From Gammaproteobacteria bacterium (lineage in GTDB: Bacteria; Pseudomonadota; Gammaproteobacteria; Ga0077536), in contig JAJFJQ010000008.1 in assembly GCA_021773835.1 (NCBI GenBank), positions 124,001 through 188,000 on the forward strand: a stretch of 64,000 nt of DNA. Reading direction: 5' to 3'. Numbering within the stretch: position 1 is the first letter of the stretch; each line of letters begins with the position of its first letter. Under the pieces are notes generated by a model, which was not told the DNA's origin, made no database searches, and saw only the letters and a program-made list of their open reading frames with translations. Below, one piece after another: positions 36,379 to 46,400 of this stretch. A program made the translations under genes and the position numbers.

Positions 36379-36637
36379 GAGCTTGTCTCCATAATCTTTT
36401 GTCAGCCTGTAGTGTTTGAGGTTAAAGTGATTTTGAGACAAAAAGATGACAGAATCGTTAGCGTTCGGTGACAGAAATTAGCGTATGGTTATTTTTCAAC
36501 CCCAAGTTTGGAATAGACAGATTCAGACTTGCCCGTGGCGGCTTCGTTAAGTCACTATTTAAGTTTTAAGTAGATCCCGCCGCTCTAACTTGTTCGACAA
36601 TGTGGCACGTAGCTAGCACGAGACTGCTTCTAAGCGT

Positions 36638-37090
36638 ATGGGTAACAAACACCAACCGTTCCGCAGATTCACGCTGCTTTTCAGCTTAACGTTTGGAATT
36701 GCCTGCTCCGCGGGCGCCACGGAACTAACCGAAGCTCGCGAAACTTGCGCTCGGAAGGCGAACAATATACAGCGCCTCAATCTATCATCGGGGATCTATA
36801 CCGAACGTGCCATCGCGAGCGCACCACTCTATATCGATCTACCGATCGGTTATGACACTGGTCAATATTCAGACTGCATGGTACGCGAGGGTTTTGCCGG
36901 GGATGAGAAAATACGCGCTGAGTTTGAACGCCTGGATGCCTGTTGGAAAAATGATACCCGGCCGATAAGACTAACTAGACATAGGCGTTCCACGGTCTCG
37001 ATAAGCAGTGAGATTGACAACGTTGCCTATAGGCGCTGCGTGAACAGAGAAATCACAGTCGAAGCCGAGATATCGAACCCACCGCGGTAA
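36638..37090 (+). CDS. Small secreted protein of unknown function
   Basis: 150 residues with a signal peptide (FRRFTLLFSLTFGIACSAGA) and six cysteines, four of them after the signal. No known family recognised. The composition (charged, ETCARKAN, GQYSDCMVREGF) suggests a small periplasmic protein with disulphides. It faces the RHH-like gene convergently. Start codon has no strong ribosome site. Confidence 0.55.
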   Translation: MGNKHQPFRRFTLLFSLTFGIACSAGATELTEARETCARKANNIQRLNLSSGIYTERAIASAPLYIDLPIGYDTGQYSDCMVREGFAGDEKIRAEFERLDACWKNDTRPIRLTRHRRSTVSISSEIDNVAYRRCVNREITVEAEISNPPR

Positions 37091-37111
37091 ACCCTAGCAG
37101 TACCTGGCAAT

Positions 37112-37624
37112 CTATTGGCCACGACCAGAATGTCCGGGCAAATATTTTTCGATCAGATAATCGTGCAACACATCATGCAGGTCTTCGATAGCGATATCTA
37201 GACCGAGAATACCCTCAAGCCGCCGTTTTACGAGATTATTTGATACGCCACATGTCGCGACGAGCTCGAAGTCCTCGTCCTCCACGAGAAATTGACCGTC
37301 CGCCGATCGCCATCGAAACTTAGCCTTCAGCGCTGCGGCATCATAGTTGAAATAGGAAGCTAACTGTGGACCAAGTGTCGCCAGGAGGACGAGTCGCGAT
37401 TCTTCCGTCGTAGATTCATCATATAACGGCGCCAAATGTTCGAGTGCAATCCGTACCAGTAAGCGAAACACCTCTGAATTTCGGATCCGTAGTTTTTTAG
37501 ACAAAAAACGTAGTCTGCCATAATCCGACACGTGAATTCGAAATGAAATGGAACGCATCGCATCGTCGTCTATCAACTTTTTAAGGTGCTCTGTTGAGTC
37601 ATGGAAGGGAATTGAATTTGCCAT
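37112..37624 (-). CDS. RHH-like DNA-binding regulator, copy 1
   Basis: 170 residues. The segment SISFRIHVSDYGRLRFLSK continuing to NSEVFRLLVRIALEHLAPL has the beta-strand then two-helix pattern of ribbon-helix-helix repressors. The protein at 63353-63862 has a clearly related region (SISLRLSQSDYDRIQTIAK continuing to ESDVFRFLLRLALAEVAPL) and a matching C-terminal plan (IEDLHDVLHDYLIEKYL against VGPDDVLPAMRQYLAEKYL). The C-terminal 100 residues are of unknown fold and may be a sensor. It lies directly downstream of the exoprotein locus, facing away from nothing else in the operon. Confidence 0.65.
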   Translation of the reverse strand: MANSIPFHDSTEHLKKLIDDDAMRSISFRIHVSDYGRLRFLSKKLRIRNSEVFRLLVRIALEHLAPLYDESTTEESRLVLLATLGPQLASYFNYDAAALKAKFRWRSADGQFLVEDEDFELVATCGVSNNLVKRRLEGILGLDIAIEDLHDVLHDYLIEKYLPGHSGRGQ

Positions 37625-37706
37625 CTGGGATCACTTATCGTTGTTGCGGAAACCGTATCATCGTGTTGCGAATTCGCCGACGAGTTATTACCGAGAGTGA
37701 TTTTTT

Positions 37707-37946
37707 TCAGGTCAGCCCGCATTTCGCCACATAGAATCGCCATTGCGCTGTAAGCGCCCGCGCCTTGTCTCGATTACCAACGCGAACATCCTCATACATC
37801 TTGTATTCGTATTCTTCGAGCATGGTCTCCATTTCGCTCGTCGTCGATCTCGATGTCCGCAACCGCCGGTAATCAGACGTATACATGTGAAACGAAACAC
37901 TTCATTTCGCATCGTCACGGATTGGCGTATTGAATTCTTCCGTCAT
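37707..37946 (-). pseudogene. Broken RHH regulator copy fused to coiled-coil-protein-like tail
   Basis: From ATG 37944-37946 the frame reads MTEEFNTPIRDDAK, then an in-frame TGA at 37902-37904, then SVSFHMYTSDYRRLR, closely matching DDAMRSISFRIHVSDYGRLR of copy 1. Thereafter it no longer follows the regulator and instead reads EYEYKMYEDVRVGNRDKARAL, matching EQYEYEMYDQLRDGNLDAARAI at the end of the adjacent coiled-coil protein (38105-38779). It ends at 37707. It looks like a decayed chimera formed by recombination between the two neighbours. Confidence 0.65.
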
Positions 37947-38104
37947 GGCCTACGGCGAGATTGGCTTGGCCACTCCGTCCCCCTGTCCACAGTCGTTGTT
38001 CCGTTCACCCCATTTCATAATGAGTGTTCGAGGTTACATGTTTATGACAACCCCGTGATCCGGTTCACCAACCCTGGTCGCGAGATCGAGTCACCTGATC
38101 CCGA

Positions 38105-38779
38105 TCACGGTATCGCCCGCGCGGCGTCGAGATTGCCGTCACGCAACTGGTCGTACATCTCGTATTCGTATTGCTCGACGACGTTTTCGATCTGCACGTC
38201 TTTGATGCCGGTAAACGGTTCCTTCTGTAGAAAACCGTCCCACCCCGATTTGTTGTTGTACAGATCGAGGATTTCGCGGTTCGATTTATAGAGCGCAAGA
38301 TTTTTTTCCTCCGCATCGGCGAGTTCCCCTTGCGTGGTCTCGAGCTCGGATTCCACCGATTGCTTTTCGAACTTCGTTTCCGCGAGACTCTGCGCGGTGG
38401 TCTTGTACTTTTCAACGAACTCCCTCAGACGCTCCGTCGTCTTGTCGAGACGTGCGCGCGTTCGTTCGAGCAAAACCTCGGTACGCGCATGCTGACGTTG
38501 GCTGGATTCGAGATCCGCGGCGGTATCGTCGAGTCTCGCTTGGGCGCTTTTCAGCTTTTTCTCCAACCCGGCGTTTGCCGCTTTGATCTTCGCGTTTTCG
38601 ATCTCAAGCTGAGCCTTCTGCTGACCGATCTGGCGCAGCAGTCCCTGCGCGCGAGACAGCGCCGCCGCCGTTTGCTGGGGATCGGCCGCCTGCTGCGCGC
38701 CGGCGGGAATGAGCAGCACGAACCACAGCCAGGCGGCGCAAAGGATCCGATGGGGCAGTGATGGCCGCCGGCTTTCCAT
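38105..38779 (-). CDS. Periplasmic coiled-coil protein
   Basis: 224 residues: signal peptide with hydrophobic stretch ILCAAWLWFVLLIPAG, then a long heptad coiled coil from about 40 to 165 (AQGLLRQIGQQKAQLEIENA and similar Leu/Ala-rich runs), then a short globular end. The ATG follows directly after the stop of the porin gene (no gap). Comparable coiled-coil proteins sit beside putative-porin/TonB loci in other genomes. A structural or linker role in the envelope is likely; nothing enzymatic is visible. Last gene of the large minus-strand unit. Confidence 0.75.
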   Translation of the reverse strand: MESRRPSLPHRILCAAWLWFVLLIPAGAQQAADPQQTAAALSRAQGLLRQIGQQKAQLEIENAKIKAANAGLEKKLKSAQARLDDTAADLESSQRQHARTEVLLERTRARLDKTTERLREFVEKYKTTAQSLAETKFEKQSVESELETTQGELADAEEKNLALYKSNREILDLYNNKSGWDGFLQKEPFTGIKDVQIENVVEQYEYEMYDQLRDGNLDAARAIP

Positions 38780-40450
38780 CTAGAACCGCGTATACAGATC
38801 GAGTTGGAGAATATCGACGCCGAGGGGCGCCAGGTCGATCTCATTGGCCGAAAAGTAACGCAGTCGAACCCACGCGTTCTCTGCGAGCCCGAAATTGCCG
38901 CCCACGAGCCAGCCCTGGGCATCGGTGCCGAAGAAGTTGAAATTCGAATCCGCGAACGCGTCGAGCACCGCGTCGCGTTGCAGATACTTGTAGCCGGCAT
39001 AGAGGTTCCATTGACCGAATTCGCTCACTCTCGCCCAACCGACGTCGAGGCGTGCCTGCCAGCCGTTCGTGCGGTCGGGAACCCGTACTCCGGTGCGACG
39101 GAAGACGTCGCCGTCGTCGAAGCCGATGTTCTTGACGAAGTCGCCTGTCAGGGTCACGTAATACGGCGCGAAATGCGAAAACCTGGCCTTGCCCGTGATG
39201 TTCGCGAGCGTGAAGTCCGAGGCGAGTCCGAACAAGGTGGGATCGCCCGACGCGTTGAACTTGATCGGGTACATCGTGTTGCCCTTGGTCGAAAACGACG
39301 GCGCGGTCCAGTCGTAGCGCGTGCTGCCGAAGGCACCGTCGGGATTGAATTTACCGACGATGTTCGTGTAGTCGTAGAGTGCGGCGGCAACTTCGAATGA
39401 CGACTGGTTGTCCCACTCGTAGATGTATCCCAACTGGCCGCCGAGCAGGTACTTGTCGTTCGAAGAATCGTCGTCGAACGGGAGCTCGTCCATGTCGACG
39501 GGAAACCCGCCTAGGGTGAGATACACCGACTGATTGTGGCTGTCCTGCCCAATCAGATCGTCGCCGCCACCGAAACGGTGCTTCAGGGTCGCCGCCACGC
39601 CTTCGAAGCCGATATCATTGTCCCACACGAGATCCGTTGCCAAAAACGGTCGCGGCATCCGGCCGCCGGAGAGCGCGAGCCATTCCTCGCCGTATTGGTC
39701 GTCGAAGCCCCAGCGGATGAACGCGCGGTCGAGTAGGATATTGTACGGTCCGAAAGACTGTCCGAATGTTTGATTCATCGATAGCGGGTTGTTTTCGTTG
39801 CCCGTGGTGAGGCGCGCACCGACCTTTATGTTGTCGTTTACTCGTGCGTTGAAGCCGACACGAAAGCGCATGCGAGCACGCTCGCGATCCTCGGTGAAAT
39901 TGAAGAACGTGCCCGGACCGTTGATGCTGCCGGCCTGATTAATGGCCAGGAAATTAGGATACGTAAAGGGTTGGTTTTCGTCATCGAAGGTCGTGCTTTG
40001 AAGACGCAGGCGCGCTTCGCCGAACCACTCGAAGCGATTCACCCAATCCGGCAGCGCGTCCGCCGTGCCCCAGCGCTCGCTCTTCGCGGTGGCGACCACG
40101 TCTTCGGTGACCTCGCGGCGCAGCTCTTGTTTGACTTGGTTACGAATGTCTTCCTTGACGAAATCCGGCACGTAGGGCACGCGCACGACCTTTTTCGCTT
40201 GCGCGCCGCCTGCCGGCGTTTCGTCGTACTCCTCGGCGGCTTCCTGCGCGGCGAGACGCGCCTTGTTCGCGGCTACCTGCTGCAGTGCTTCCGCCTGCTC
40301 CTCGCTCAGGACACCCTGGGCCACGAGCGCATCGACCAGGTTAACGATGGTGTTCTTAAGCTCGAGCAATTCCTGTTTCTGCGTCGCAGCGGCATAGTGC
40401 GGCCACAACAGGAACCCCGCGATGGCGAACATCGATAGATAGCGTGTCAT
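38780..40450 (-). CDS. Putative outer-membrane porin (Porin_5-like)
   Basis: 556 residues with a signal peptide (ending near YAAA at 20-22), a short helical region rich in Glu/Ala (25-75), a 'VRVPYVPDFVKEDIRNQVK' linker and then a beta-barrel of alternating aromatic strands ending in terminal Phe (LDLYTRF). WFGEARLRL, RMRFRVGFNARVNDNIKVG and WLALSGGRMPRPF are typical of the putative-porin family. Outer-membrane channel. It directly precedes the coiled-coil gene and follows TonB, which fits a TonB-linked uptake or secretion unit. Likely part of the same operon. Confidence 0.85.
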   Translation of the reverse strand: MTRYLSMFAIAGFLLWPHYAAATQKQELLELKNTIVNLVDALVAQGVLSEEQAEALQQVAANKARLAAQEAAEEYDETPAGGAQAKKVVRVPYVPDFVKEDIRNQVKQELRREVTEDVVATAKSERWGTADALPDWVNRFEWFGEARLRLQSTTFDDENQPFTYPNFLAINQAGSINGPGTFFNFTEDRERARMRFRVGFNARVNDNIKVGARLTTGNENNPLSMNQTFGQSFGPYNILLDRAFIRWGFDDQYGEEWLALSGGRMPRPFLATDLVWDNDIGFEGVAATLKHRFGGGDDLIGQDSHNQSVYLTLGGFPVDMDELPFDDDSSNDKYLLGGQLGYIYEWDNQSSFEVAAALYDYTNIVGKFNPDGAFGSTRYDWTAPSFSTKGNTMYPIKFNASGDPTLFGLASDFTLANITGKARFSHFAPYYVTLTGDFVKNIGFDDGDVFRRTGVRVPDRTNGWQARLDVGWARVSEFGQWNLYAGYKYLQRDAVLDAFADSNFNFFGTDAQGWLVGGNFGLAENAWVRLRYFSANEIDLAPLGVDILQLDLYTRF

Positions 40451-40493
40451 GAACGGCGACTCTCGTTGCTTTGTCGTGTCGTTGTTCGTCGCG

Positions 40494-41150
40494 TCACGCG
40501 CGCGAAGTGATGCGCAGCTTCACCGGCTGCGGCAGATCTTCCGGCGGCGCGTTGCTGATCGTCACGCCACTCGCCAGGACCCGCGCGAGTTCCGAGTCGA
40601 GTTCAGCATCGCCGGTGCCACGCACGATTTCCGAATCCTCGATGCGGCCGTCGTCCCCCACCCAGATGCGCACGACCGCGGAATACTTACCCTTCCTGAT
40701 CTCCGTCACACCAGCCAGGGCTGACTGCACGTCTTTCTGCAGCAGGCCGGCGTACCACTTGAAACGATCGCCGCCGCCGATGAGGCCACGGCCGCCCTTC
40801 TTTGCTTTCAGACCGAACCCATCAGAACCGGCCGTGCCGTCGGCATCGAGACCAAGCTCGTCGCCGGGCATGGGTTCGTCGGCATCCATGGCTTCATCTG
40901 CCAGCGGCTCAGGTTCCTCCGGCGTCTCGATCTCCTCGATCTGCTCGGGCGGCGGTTCCTCGATCTTCGGCGGGGGCGGTGGTGGTGGCGGCTGCACCAG
41001 CGAGATCTGCTGAATCGGCGGCGGCGGCGGTGCGCTGACACCACCGAGGCTATCGACGAAGCTCAGGAGCGCCGCGCCGACGCCGCCGATCATGAGAAAA
41101 CCACCGAGGACCGGCAGTAGTTTCTTCATTTTACTGTCTGAGTTGGACAT
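40494..41150 (-). CDS. TonB-like energy transducer
   Basis: 218 residues. A single N-terminal transmembrane helix (about 11-32), a proline-rich spacer (PPPPP blocks and alternating Pro/Glu, about 41-85), and a TonB C-terminal domain (about 130-218) with YSAVVRIWVGDDGRIEDSEI. TonB carries proton-motive energy from ExbB/ExbD to outer-membrane transporters. Ten bases separate it from exbD, in the usual ExbB-ExbD-TonB order on this strand. No TonB-dependent receptor is in the window, so its outer-membrane partner may be the porin or a distant receptor. Confidence 0.9.
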   Translation of the reverse strand: MSNSDSKMKKLLPVLGGFLMIGGVGAALLSFVDSLGGVSAPPPPPIQQISLVQPPPPPPPPKIEEPPPEQIEEIETPEEPEPLADEAMDADEPMPGDELGLDADGTAGSDGFGLKAKKGGRGLIGGGDRFKWYAGLLQKDVQSALAGVTEIRKGKYSAVVRIWVGDDGRIEDSEIVRGTGDAELDSELARVLASGVTISNAPPEDLPQPVKLRITSRA

Positions 41151-41160
41151 GGCTGGGTTT

Positions 41161-41571
41161 CTACTTAACGAGTTTCTGGGTTACGAGACCGATCTGGGTA
41201 ATGCCGATACGGCCCATGAGATCGAGCACGTCTACAACGAGCTGGTACTGCACCGCGGAATCGCCCTTGATCACGACCGGGAGCGACGGATCGGCGGCGT
41301 AGAAACTCGCCAGTCGCGATTCGAGCTCCTGGAAGGTGACGGGGTAGGTATCGAGAAAAATCGTGCCATCGGCCATGATGGTCACGGCTTTCGTCTTCGG
41401 TTCGTCGAGGCTCGGCGCGTTGCTCGCCTGCGGTAGGTTCACCTGAATGCCCTGCACCGCCGCGGTCGTCATGATGATGAAAATGATCAACAGCACGAAC
41501 GTCAGATCGACCATCGGCGTGATGTTAATGTCATCGTAAGGTTCGTTCTCGCCTTTGACGTCGCCGGCCAT
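41161..41571 (-). CDS. ExbD/TolR-type protein
   Basis: 136 residues. N-terminal INITPMVDLTFVLLIIFIIM with the conserved proton-path aspartate of ExbD/TolR (D in MVDL), one transmembrane helix (about 20-42), and a periplasmic domain ending TQIGLVTQKLVK. It partners ExbB and TonB. Lies eight bases from the ExbB-like gene and ten from TonB. Confidence 0.92.
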   Translation of the reverse strand: MAGDVKGENEPYDDINITPMVDLTFVLLIIFIIMTTAAVQGIQVNLPQASNAPSLDEPKTKAVTIMADGTIFLDTYPVTFQELESRLASFYAADPSLPVVIKGDSAVQYQLVVDVLDLMGRIGITQIGLVTQKLVK

Positions 41572-41579
41572 GGTTACCT

Positions 41580-43358
41580 CTACAAGCCGTAGCGTTCGTT
41601 GACCCGCGCGACGAACTCGTCGGCGAACACGTGCATGTCGGCGTTGATGTCCTTGGCCTTGGCGCTCAGGTAGTTGTAGCCGAACAACGCCGGTATCGCG
41701 ACACCGAGTCCCGCAACCGTCGCGAGCAGGGCGGCGGCCATGCCCGGCGCGATCGCCGTGATGTTCACATCGCCGGTGGCCGCGATGGCGGCGAACGTCA
41801 CCATCACACCGACGACGGTACCAAGCAGCCCGATGAACGGTCCGCCCGAAATCGCGATCGTCAGCAGCACGAGCAGGGAATTGAGCTTCTGTCCTTCGCG
41901 TACCATCACGGCATCGAGGGTCGCACGGATCGCCTCGAGCGATTTACGCTCGAGACCGGCGACGTCCGCACCGACCGACGGAGACAGACGCCCGCGGATT
42001 TCGCCTATGCCCTGCGCGTAGACCGCAAACAACGGCGAGTCGCCGAATGATTTCTCGCCGTCCGCGAGCGAATCGAGCTCGTTACCGCCGAGGGTCTCGT
42101 AAGCGCCCAGGAACTTGTTCGTCGCCCGGCGCGACCGCGACAGATAAACGGCCTTGAGAAACATCACGAGGATCGCAACGGCCATCATGACGCCGCACAG
42201 GCCGATGACGAGCTGCTCGACAATGGCCTCTTTCTTACCGAACACGTTCTGGATAATGATGCCGAAGTGGCTGGTGTGCCCGGCCTCACCGCCCGCGCCC
42301 TCGTGATCCGCACTCTCGTCCGCCGCGTAGGTGAGCAGCGCGTCGTTGCGCTCCCCCTGAATGGCCGCGGCAAACGCGATTTCGTCCGCGCTCCTGGCTT
42401 TCGCGTCGATCCGCAACTCGTCAATCGAAGCCGTCAGCAGACCACCTCCCTCGACATCGCCGCCGATGTAAATCGGCCCGCCCATCTCCGCGAACGTGGC
42501 CGGAGCGGTGCCCGCCGCCGTGCCGTCGAGGTACAGGCTCAAACCGTCGCTGCCGAGTACCACGGCGACGTGGTGCCAGCGGCCGGCGGCCAGCGGACTC
42601 GAACTCGCGACCTCGGTCTCGCCGATGCGGGCCGTAAGGACACCGCCCATGGCACGCACCGACAACACCTGTTCGCCGTCTTCGCGGTAGAAGACCTGGG
42701 CGGGTTGTTCGGTCGGAAGCTCGTCGAGCTTCACCCACATTTGCAGGGTCATGCCCTTTGCCGGTACGAGACGCAGCTGCTCGGCGGCGGCGACCACGAG
42801 CGGCGCGGTTCCGGGCAGCAGGACGCCGTTGCCGACGATGGATGCCGGATTCGGGAACACCTCACCGCTGACGACCTGCGTTGCGTATGCCGTGCTGTCG
42901 CCGGGCAGACCAACGCTCTCGTTGAAATGGAATACCGCGCCAGTATCGACGTCGAAGGTCGCGCCCGGGTCGTCACCCTTGACCGCGGCCTGATTGCCAA
43001 AATAGAGATAGAACTGGTCGTTCATGGACTGCGGGCTGACCACCGGCACCTTGACCCATACCATCGCGATCTGGGAGACGGGATCGAAGCGCTCGACGTG
43101 ATACTTCAGCGGGGTCAGGTCGTCGCCGGCGACAAACCGGAAATCCGCACCGCCGTCGCGCACGTTCAGAAACCGCGGGAAATTCCCACTATGTAAGCGC
43201 ACCAGCACCGGCACCTCCGAGAGCACCTGTTGCGTATTCGCGCCGGTGCCAGTGGTATTCACGGTGATGGATTTGCGCTGCGTCCACTCGGGCGACCACC
43301 AGCCCTGGGCGGCACTCGAGAGGGCCGCGAGCATAAATAAAAACGCCATACGTTTCAT
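41580..43358 (-). CDS. ExbB/TolQ-like protein fused to exported DUF2341-LamG-type region
   Basis: 592 residues. Signal peptide (KRMAFLFMLAALSSAAQG), then WWSPEWTQRKS and a DUF2341-like region to about 150, then a concanavalin/LamG-like domain at about 200-325 (TLQMWVKL, RWHHVAVVLG, LYLDGT, IYIGGDV, IDELRI). The rest is an ExbB/MotA-type channel: helix 1 at about 382-404, helices 2 and 3 at about 495-527 and 535-565 with GGPFIGLLGTVVGVMVTF and the conserved glycine-alanine run. Ordinary ExbB lacks the exported part, so this couples the motor to an outside ligand- or glycan-binding domain. First of three energy-transducing genes. Confidence 0.88.
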   Translation of the reverse strand: MKRMAFLFMLAALSSAAQGWWSPEWTQRKSITVNTTGTGANTQQVLSEVPVLVRLHSGNFPRFLNVRDGGADFRFVAGDDLTPLKYHVERFDPVSQIAMVWVKVPVVSPQSMNDQFYLYFGNQAAVKGDDPGATFDVDTGAVFHFNESVGLPGDSTAYATQVVSGEVFPNPASIVGNGVLLPGTAPLVVAAAEQLRLVPAKGMTLQMWVKLDELPTEQPAQVFYREDGEQVLSVRAMGGVLTARIGETEVASSSPLAAGRWHHVAVVLGSDGLSLYLDGTAAGTAPATFAEMGGPIYIGGDVEGGGLLTASIDELRIDAKARSADEIAFAAAIQGERNDALLTYAADESADHEGAGGEAGHTSHFGIIIQNVFGKKEAIVEQLVIGLCGVMMAVAILVMFLKAVYLSRSRRATNKFLGAYETLGGNELDSLADGEKSFGDSPLFAVYAQGIGEIRGRLSPSVGADVAGLERKSLEAIRATLDAVMVREGQKLNSLLVLLTIAISGGPFIGLLGTVVGVMVTFAAIAATGDVNITAIAPGMAAALLATVAGLGVAIPALFGYNYLSAKAKDINADMHVFADEFVARVNERYGL

Positions 43359-43484
43359 GGAGTTGACAGACCTCCCCCGGGAGTCATTTAACTTGAAGCG
43401 AACGCGTCGATTATTACGGCAGTTAATTACAGGAATGTGACGTTTATGTTGCAGTTGAGCGCATGCAAATGGTTCTGCCGAACC

Positions 43485-46400
43485 TCACGTGCCGAACCCG
43501 AGCACCTCGACTTGGATGATCGACAGTGACGCGGTATCGAAAGCCTCGGCTGCCTGCGCCGCCTGTTGCGCTGCCCTCTGGTCGGTCTGTTTTTCGGTGG
43601 CTTTCGTCGCACTTGCGGCGACGTCGCCGACCGACACGAGCCCCGCCGCGAGCCCGCCCGTATCGCCGGCCGGCACGCCTATCGCGACACCGCCGACATC
43701 GATGTTCTCGGCGCCGATGACTTCGGTGGCGCCAATAACGATGTTACCAGCCGAACCGATACCGGCGTCGCCGGCGTTGATCACACCCTGCGGGGCGAAC
43801 AGGAACAGCGTGCCGGGGGCGACACCAGCGGGCGCGAAATTGCGGATGCCGCTGCCGACGACCTGCAGCGGCGGCTTGTCGAGAAAATTACCGAAGGGAT
43901 CGTATTCCGGCGACGGTATACCCAGCGACGTCGCCGTTTTCGCGCCGCGCCCGGCGTCGATATCGCCGGTGGACGACCAGATGAGAATATCACCGCCCTG
44001 CTGCGCGAATACGCGGGTGCTGTTGACGTTGAAGTCGTCGTGCACGAACGCCTTGATGTCGCCTTCGCGAAACGCAATGAAACCGAGTTCGTCGTCGCCC
44101 TTGAAACCCGCGCCTAGTCCCTCGGTCGCCGTCAGGCCGGCATCGACGATGCCGCCGGGGGCGAGCAGGCGGATGCTGCCGCCTTCCTGCGTCTGCACGG
44201 TGGACAGCGGCGTGCGCACGTTGCCCGTGTATTCGGTGCCGGCGAACAGGGTCGCGATCGCCGTGAAGCCGCGCGAGTAGTCCTGGAACGACAGCGATTC
44301 CGGATCCGAGGCCGCCACGCCGCTGGCCTCAAGCTCCGCGAAGAAAATGTCGGCGACGAACGGCAGCTGATCTTTGTGCTCGAGTTGCGCGAACTGATCG
44401 ACCGGGGCGAGTGCCGCATCCACACCGCGACCGGCCGCGCGCTGCTCCGTGAGGTATTGCCGCAGCGCGGTTTCGTATTCCCCGCCGCCATCCGCATAAG
44501 TCGCGATAAAATCCATGAGGTCGGGCGATTCCGTCATACCCGCGAACAGGTTCACCGAACCGCCGCGCTCGGCGAGCCGCGAATCCAGGGCGGCGCCCAC
44601 GGTGACAATACCGCTCGAGGTGCCCATGTTAATGTCGCGCCCGGCGAGGAAGGAAAATTCGCCCGGACCTTCCAGGGTATAGAACGTGCTGCCGGAACTC
44701 AGCAGCGCGCCGGACAGGGCGTTCCGCACCGTTGGCTGCACGATGTCGCGGCCGGCGACGACGATGCTGCTGTCACCCGCATTGACGTGTTTGCCGAAAA
44801 CCGACACGCGAGACACGTCGCGGCCTGCCTCTAATACGAACGACTTGCCGCTGGTAAACCGCAGGTTCCGGATATCGCCGGCATCGGCCACAACGACGTT
44901 GGGTTTTATGTCGCCACCGTGCAGCGGTGTCAGTCCCGGCACGTCGGTGCCGAGGACGGCGGACGCGCTGGCGGCGCTGGTCGTGAGATCGCTGGTCTCG
45001 AGCGCGCCCGGGTCCGCCTCGATCTGCGCTATCTCGAGTACGCTGTTGCGGGCGGGCCCAATGCCGTTCTGCGCGAGCAGGGTGAACGTTCCATGGCTGG
45101 ATGGAAAAAACGACATCGGGCCGGCAACCAAGAGACTGCCCGACGCCGCGAGCACGTCCACGTCGTCGGGATACATATTAAGGAGGGTATTGAACGTCGT
45201 GAAGACACCGGCGTCCGCCACCGCCGGATTGTTAAAGCGCACGTCACCCGAGGACGCGACGACGTTGAGCGCGGAATTCGGCGTCATGCTGAAGTATTCG
45301 GTCTCGAAGAAGCCCACGAGCGGGTTCGGATTCGACAATCCCGCCCGCGTGATCGTCGGATCGACCACGAGACCGAGTTCGACCCCGCGCGCCGCCTGCA
45401 GGTCGAATGCGGCATCACCGATGAACAGCCGGGGATCGGTCGACGGCGCGTCGGCGGCGCCGATCGCACCGAACGACCGGACCGTGGCGTTCCCGCGCAT
45501 TACTGCGAAGTCGATGTCGCTGACATCACCGCGCGCGAAGACGTCGATCGTGCCGCCGCCGAGTTCGGTGACATCGTCATTGATCACTTCGACGAATTCG
45601 CCAATGAAACCGAGGGTCGCTGCACCATCCTGGCGGCCCGAGGTCGTCATCGAGATCTGGCCGCCGTTGATCGCGCCGCCGGCTTCCAGCGCAATGTCGC
45701 CACCGGCGAGCGAGACGACATTCTGGTCGAGCAGCGACAGCGAATAGGCCCAGGCGCGCGGTGCCTGCGAGAACGAGGATTCGGAAATAAGTCCATAGTA
45801 GTACGTGAAATCCCGGATCGTCTGATTCGAGCTGACCATGTCGATGTCACCACCGGCCCGGATATCGATATCGCCACCAATCTCCGGGTATGACGTGCCG
45901 GTGGTCCACAGAAAGAAGGAACCGGTAAACTCGCCGCGGAAATCGACGGGATCCATGTGTCGTCCTGTTGACGCCAGGCTGGCGCCCGCGGCGAAACTCA
46001 TATTGCCGCCGCTTCGCAACACGATGTCGCCGGTGCCGGTCCAGATATCGACGTTCGTGCCGACCGCCAGGGCGCCGGTTCCGTCGACGACCGCGAGCGC
46101 ATCAGCCGCCGCCAGGTCGGCACCGGCAACAAAACGCAAAGTCCACGAATCGTCCGCATCCGCGATGAGACCGCCGAACAGATCCGTGGTGAGACCGTCC
46201 TGGATGTCCGCCGCGATGGTTACATCCGCGGCACTGCGAAACGTCAGCACACCCGGTGTGATACTCGCCGCGTTGAACAGGCTGGTAAAACTGAGGCCGA
46301 GTGCGCTGACGTTCATTGCCCCGGCGGAAAACACTTCAACACCCGGCACGACACGGGTCGCAAGACCGGTCACACCGCTGCCGGAGAGCGCCTGTGTCAC

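Noticed and set aside
41092-41436. Plus-strand frame across the ExbD gene
   Set aside because: Opposite a clear ExbD; the composition reflects the antisense of its codons.
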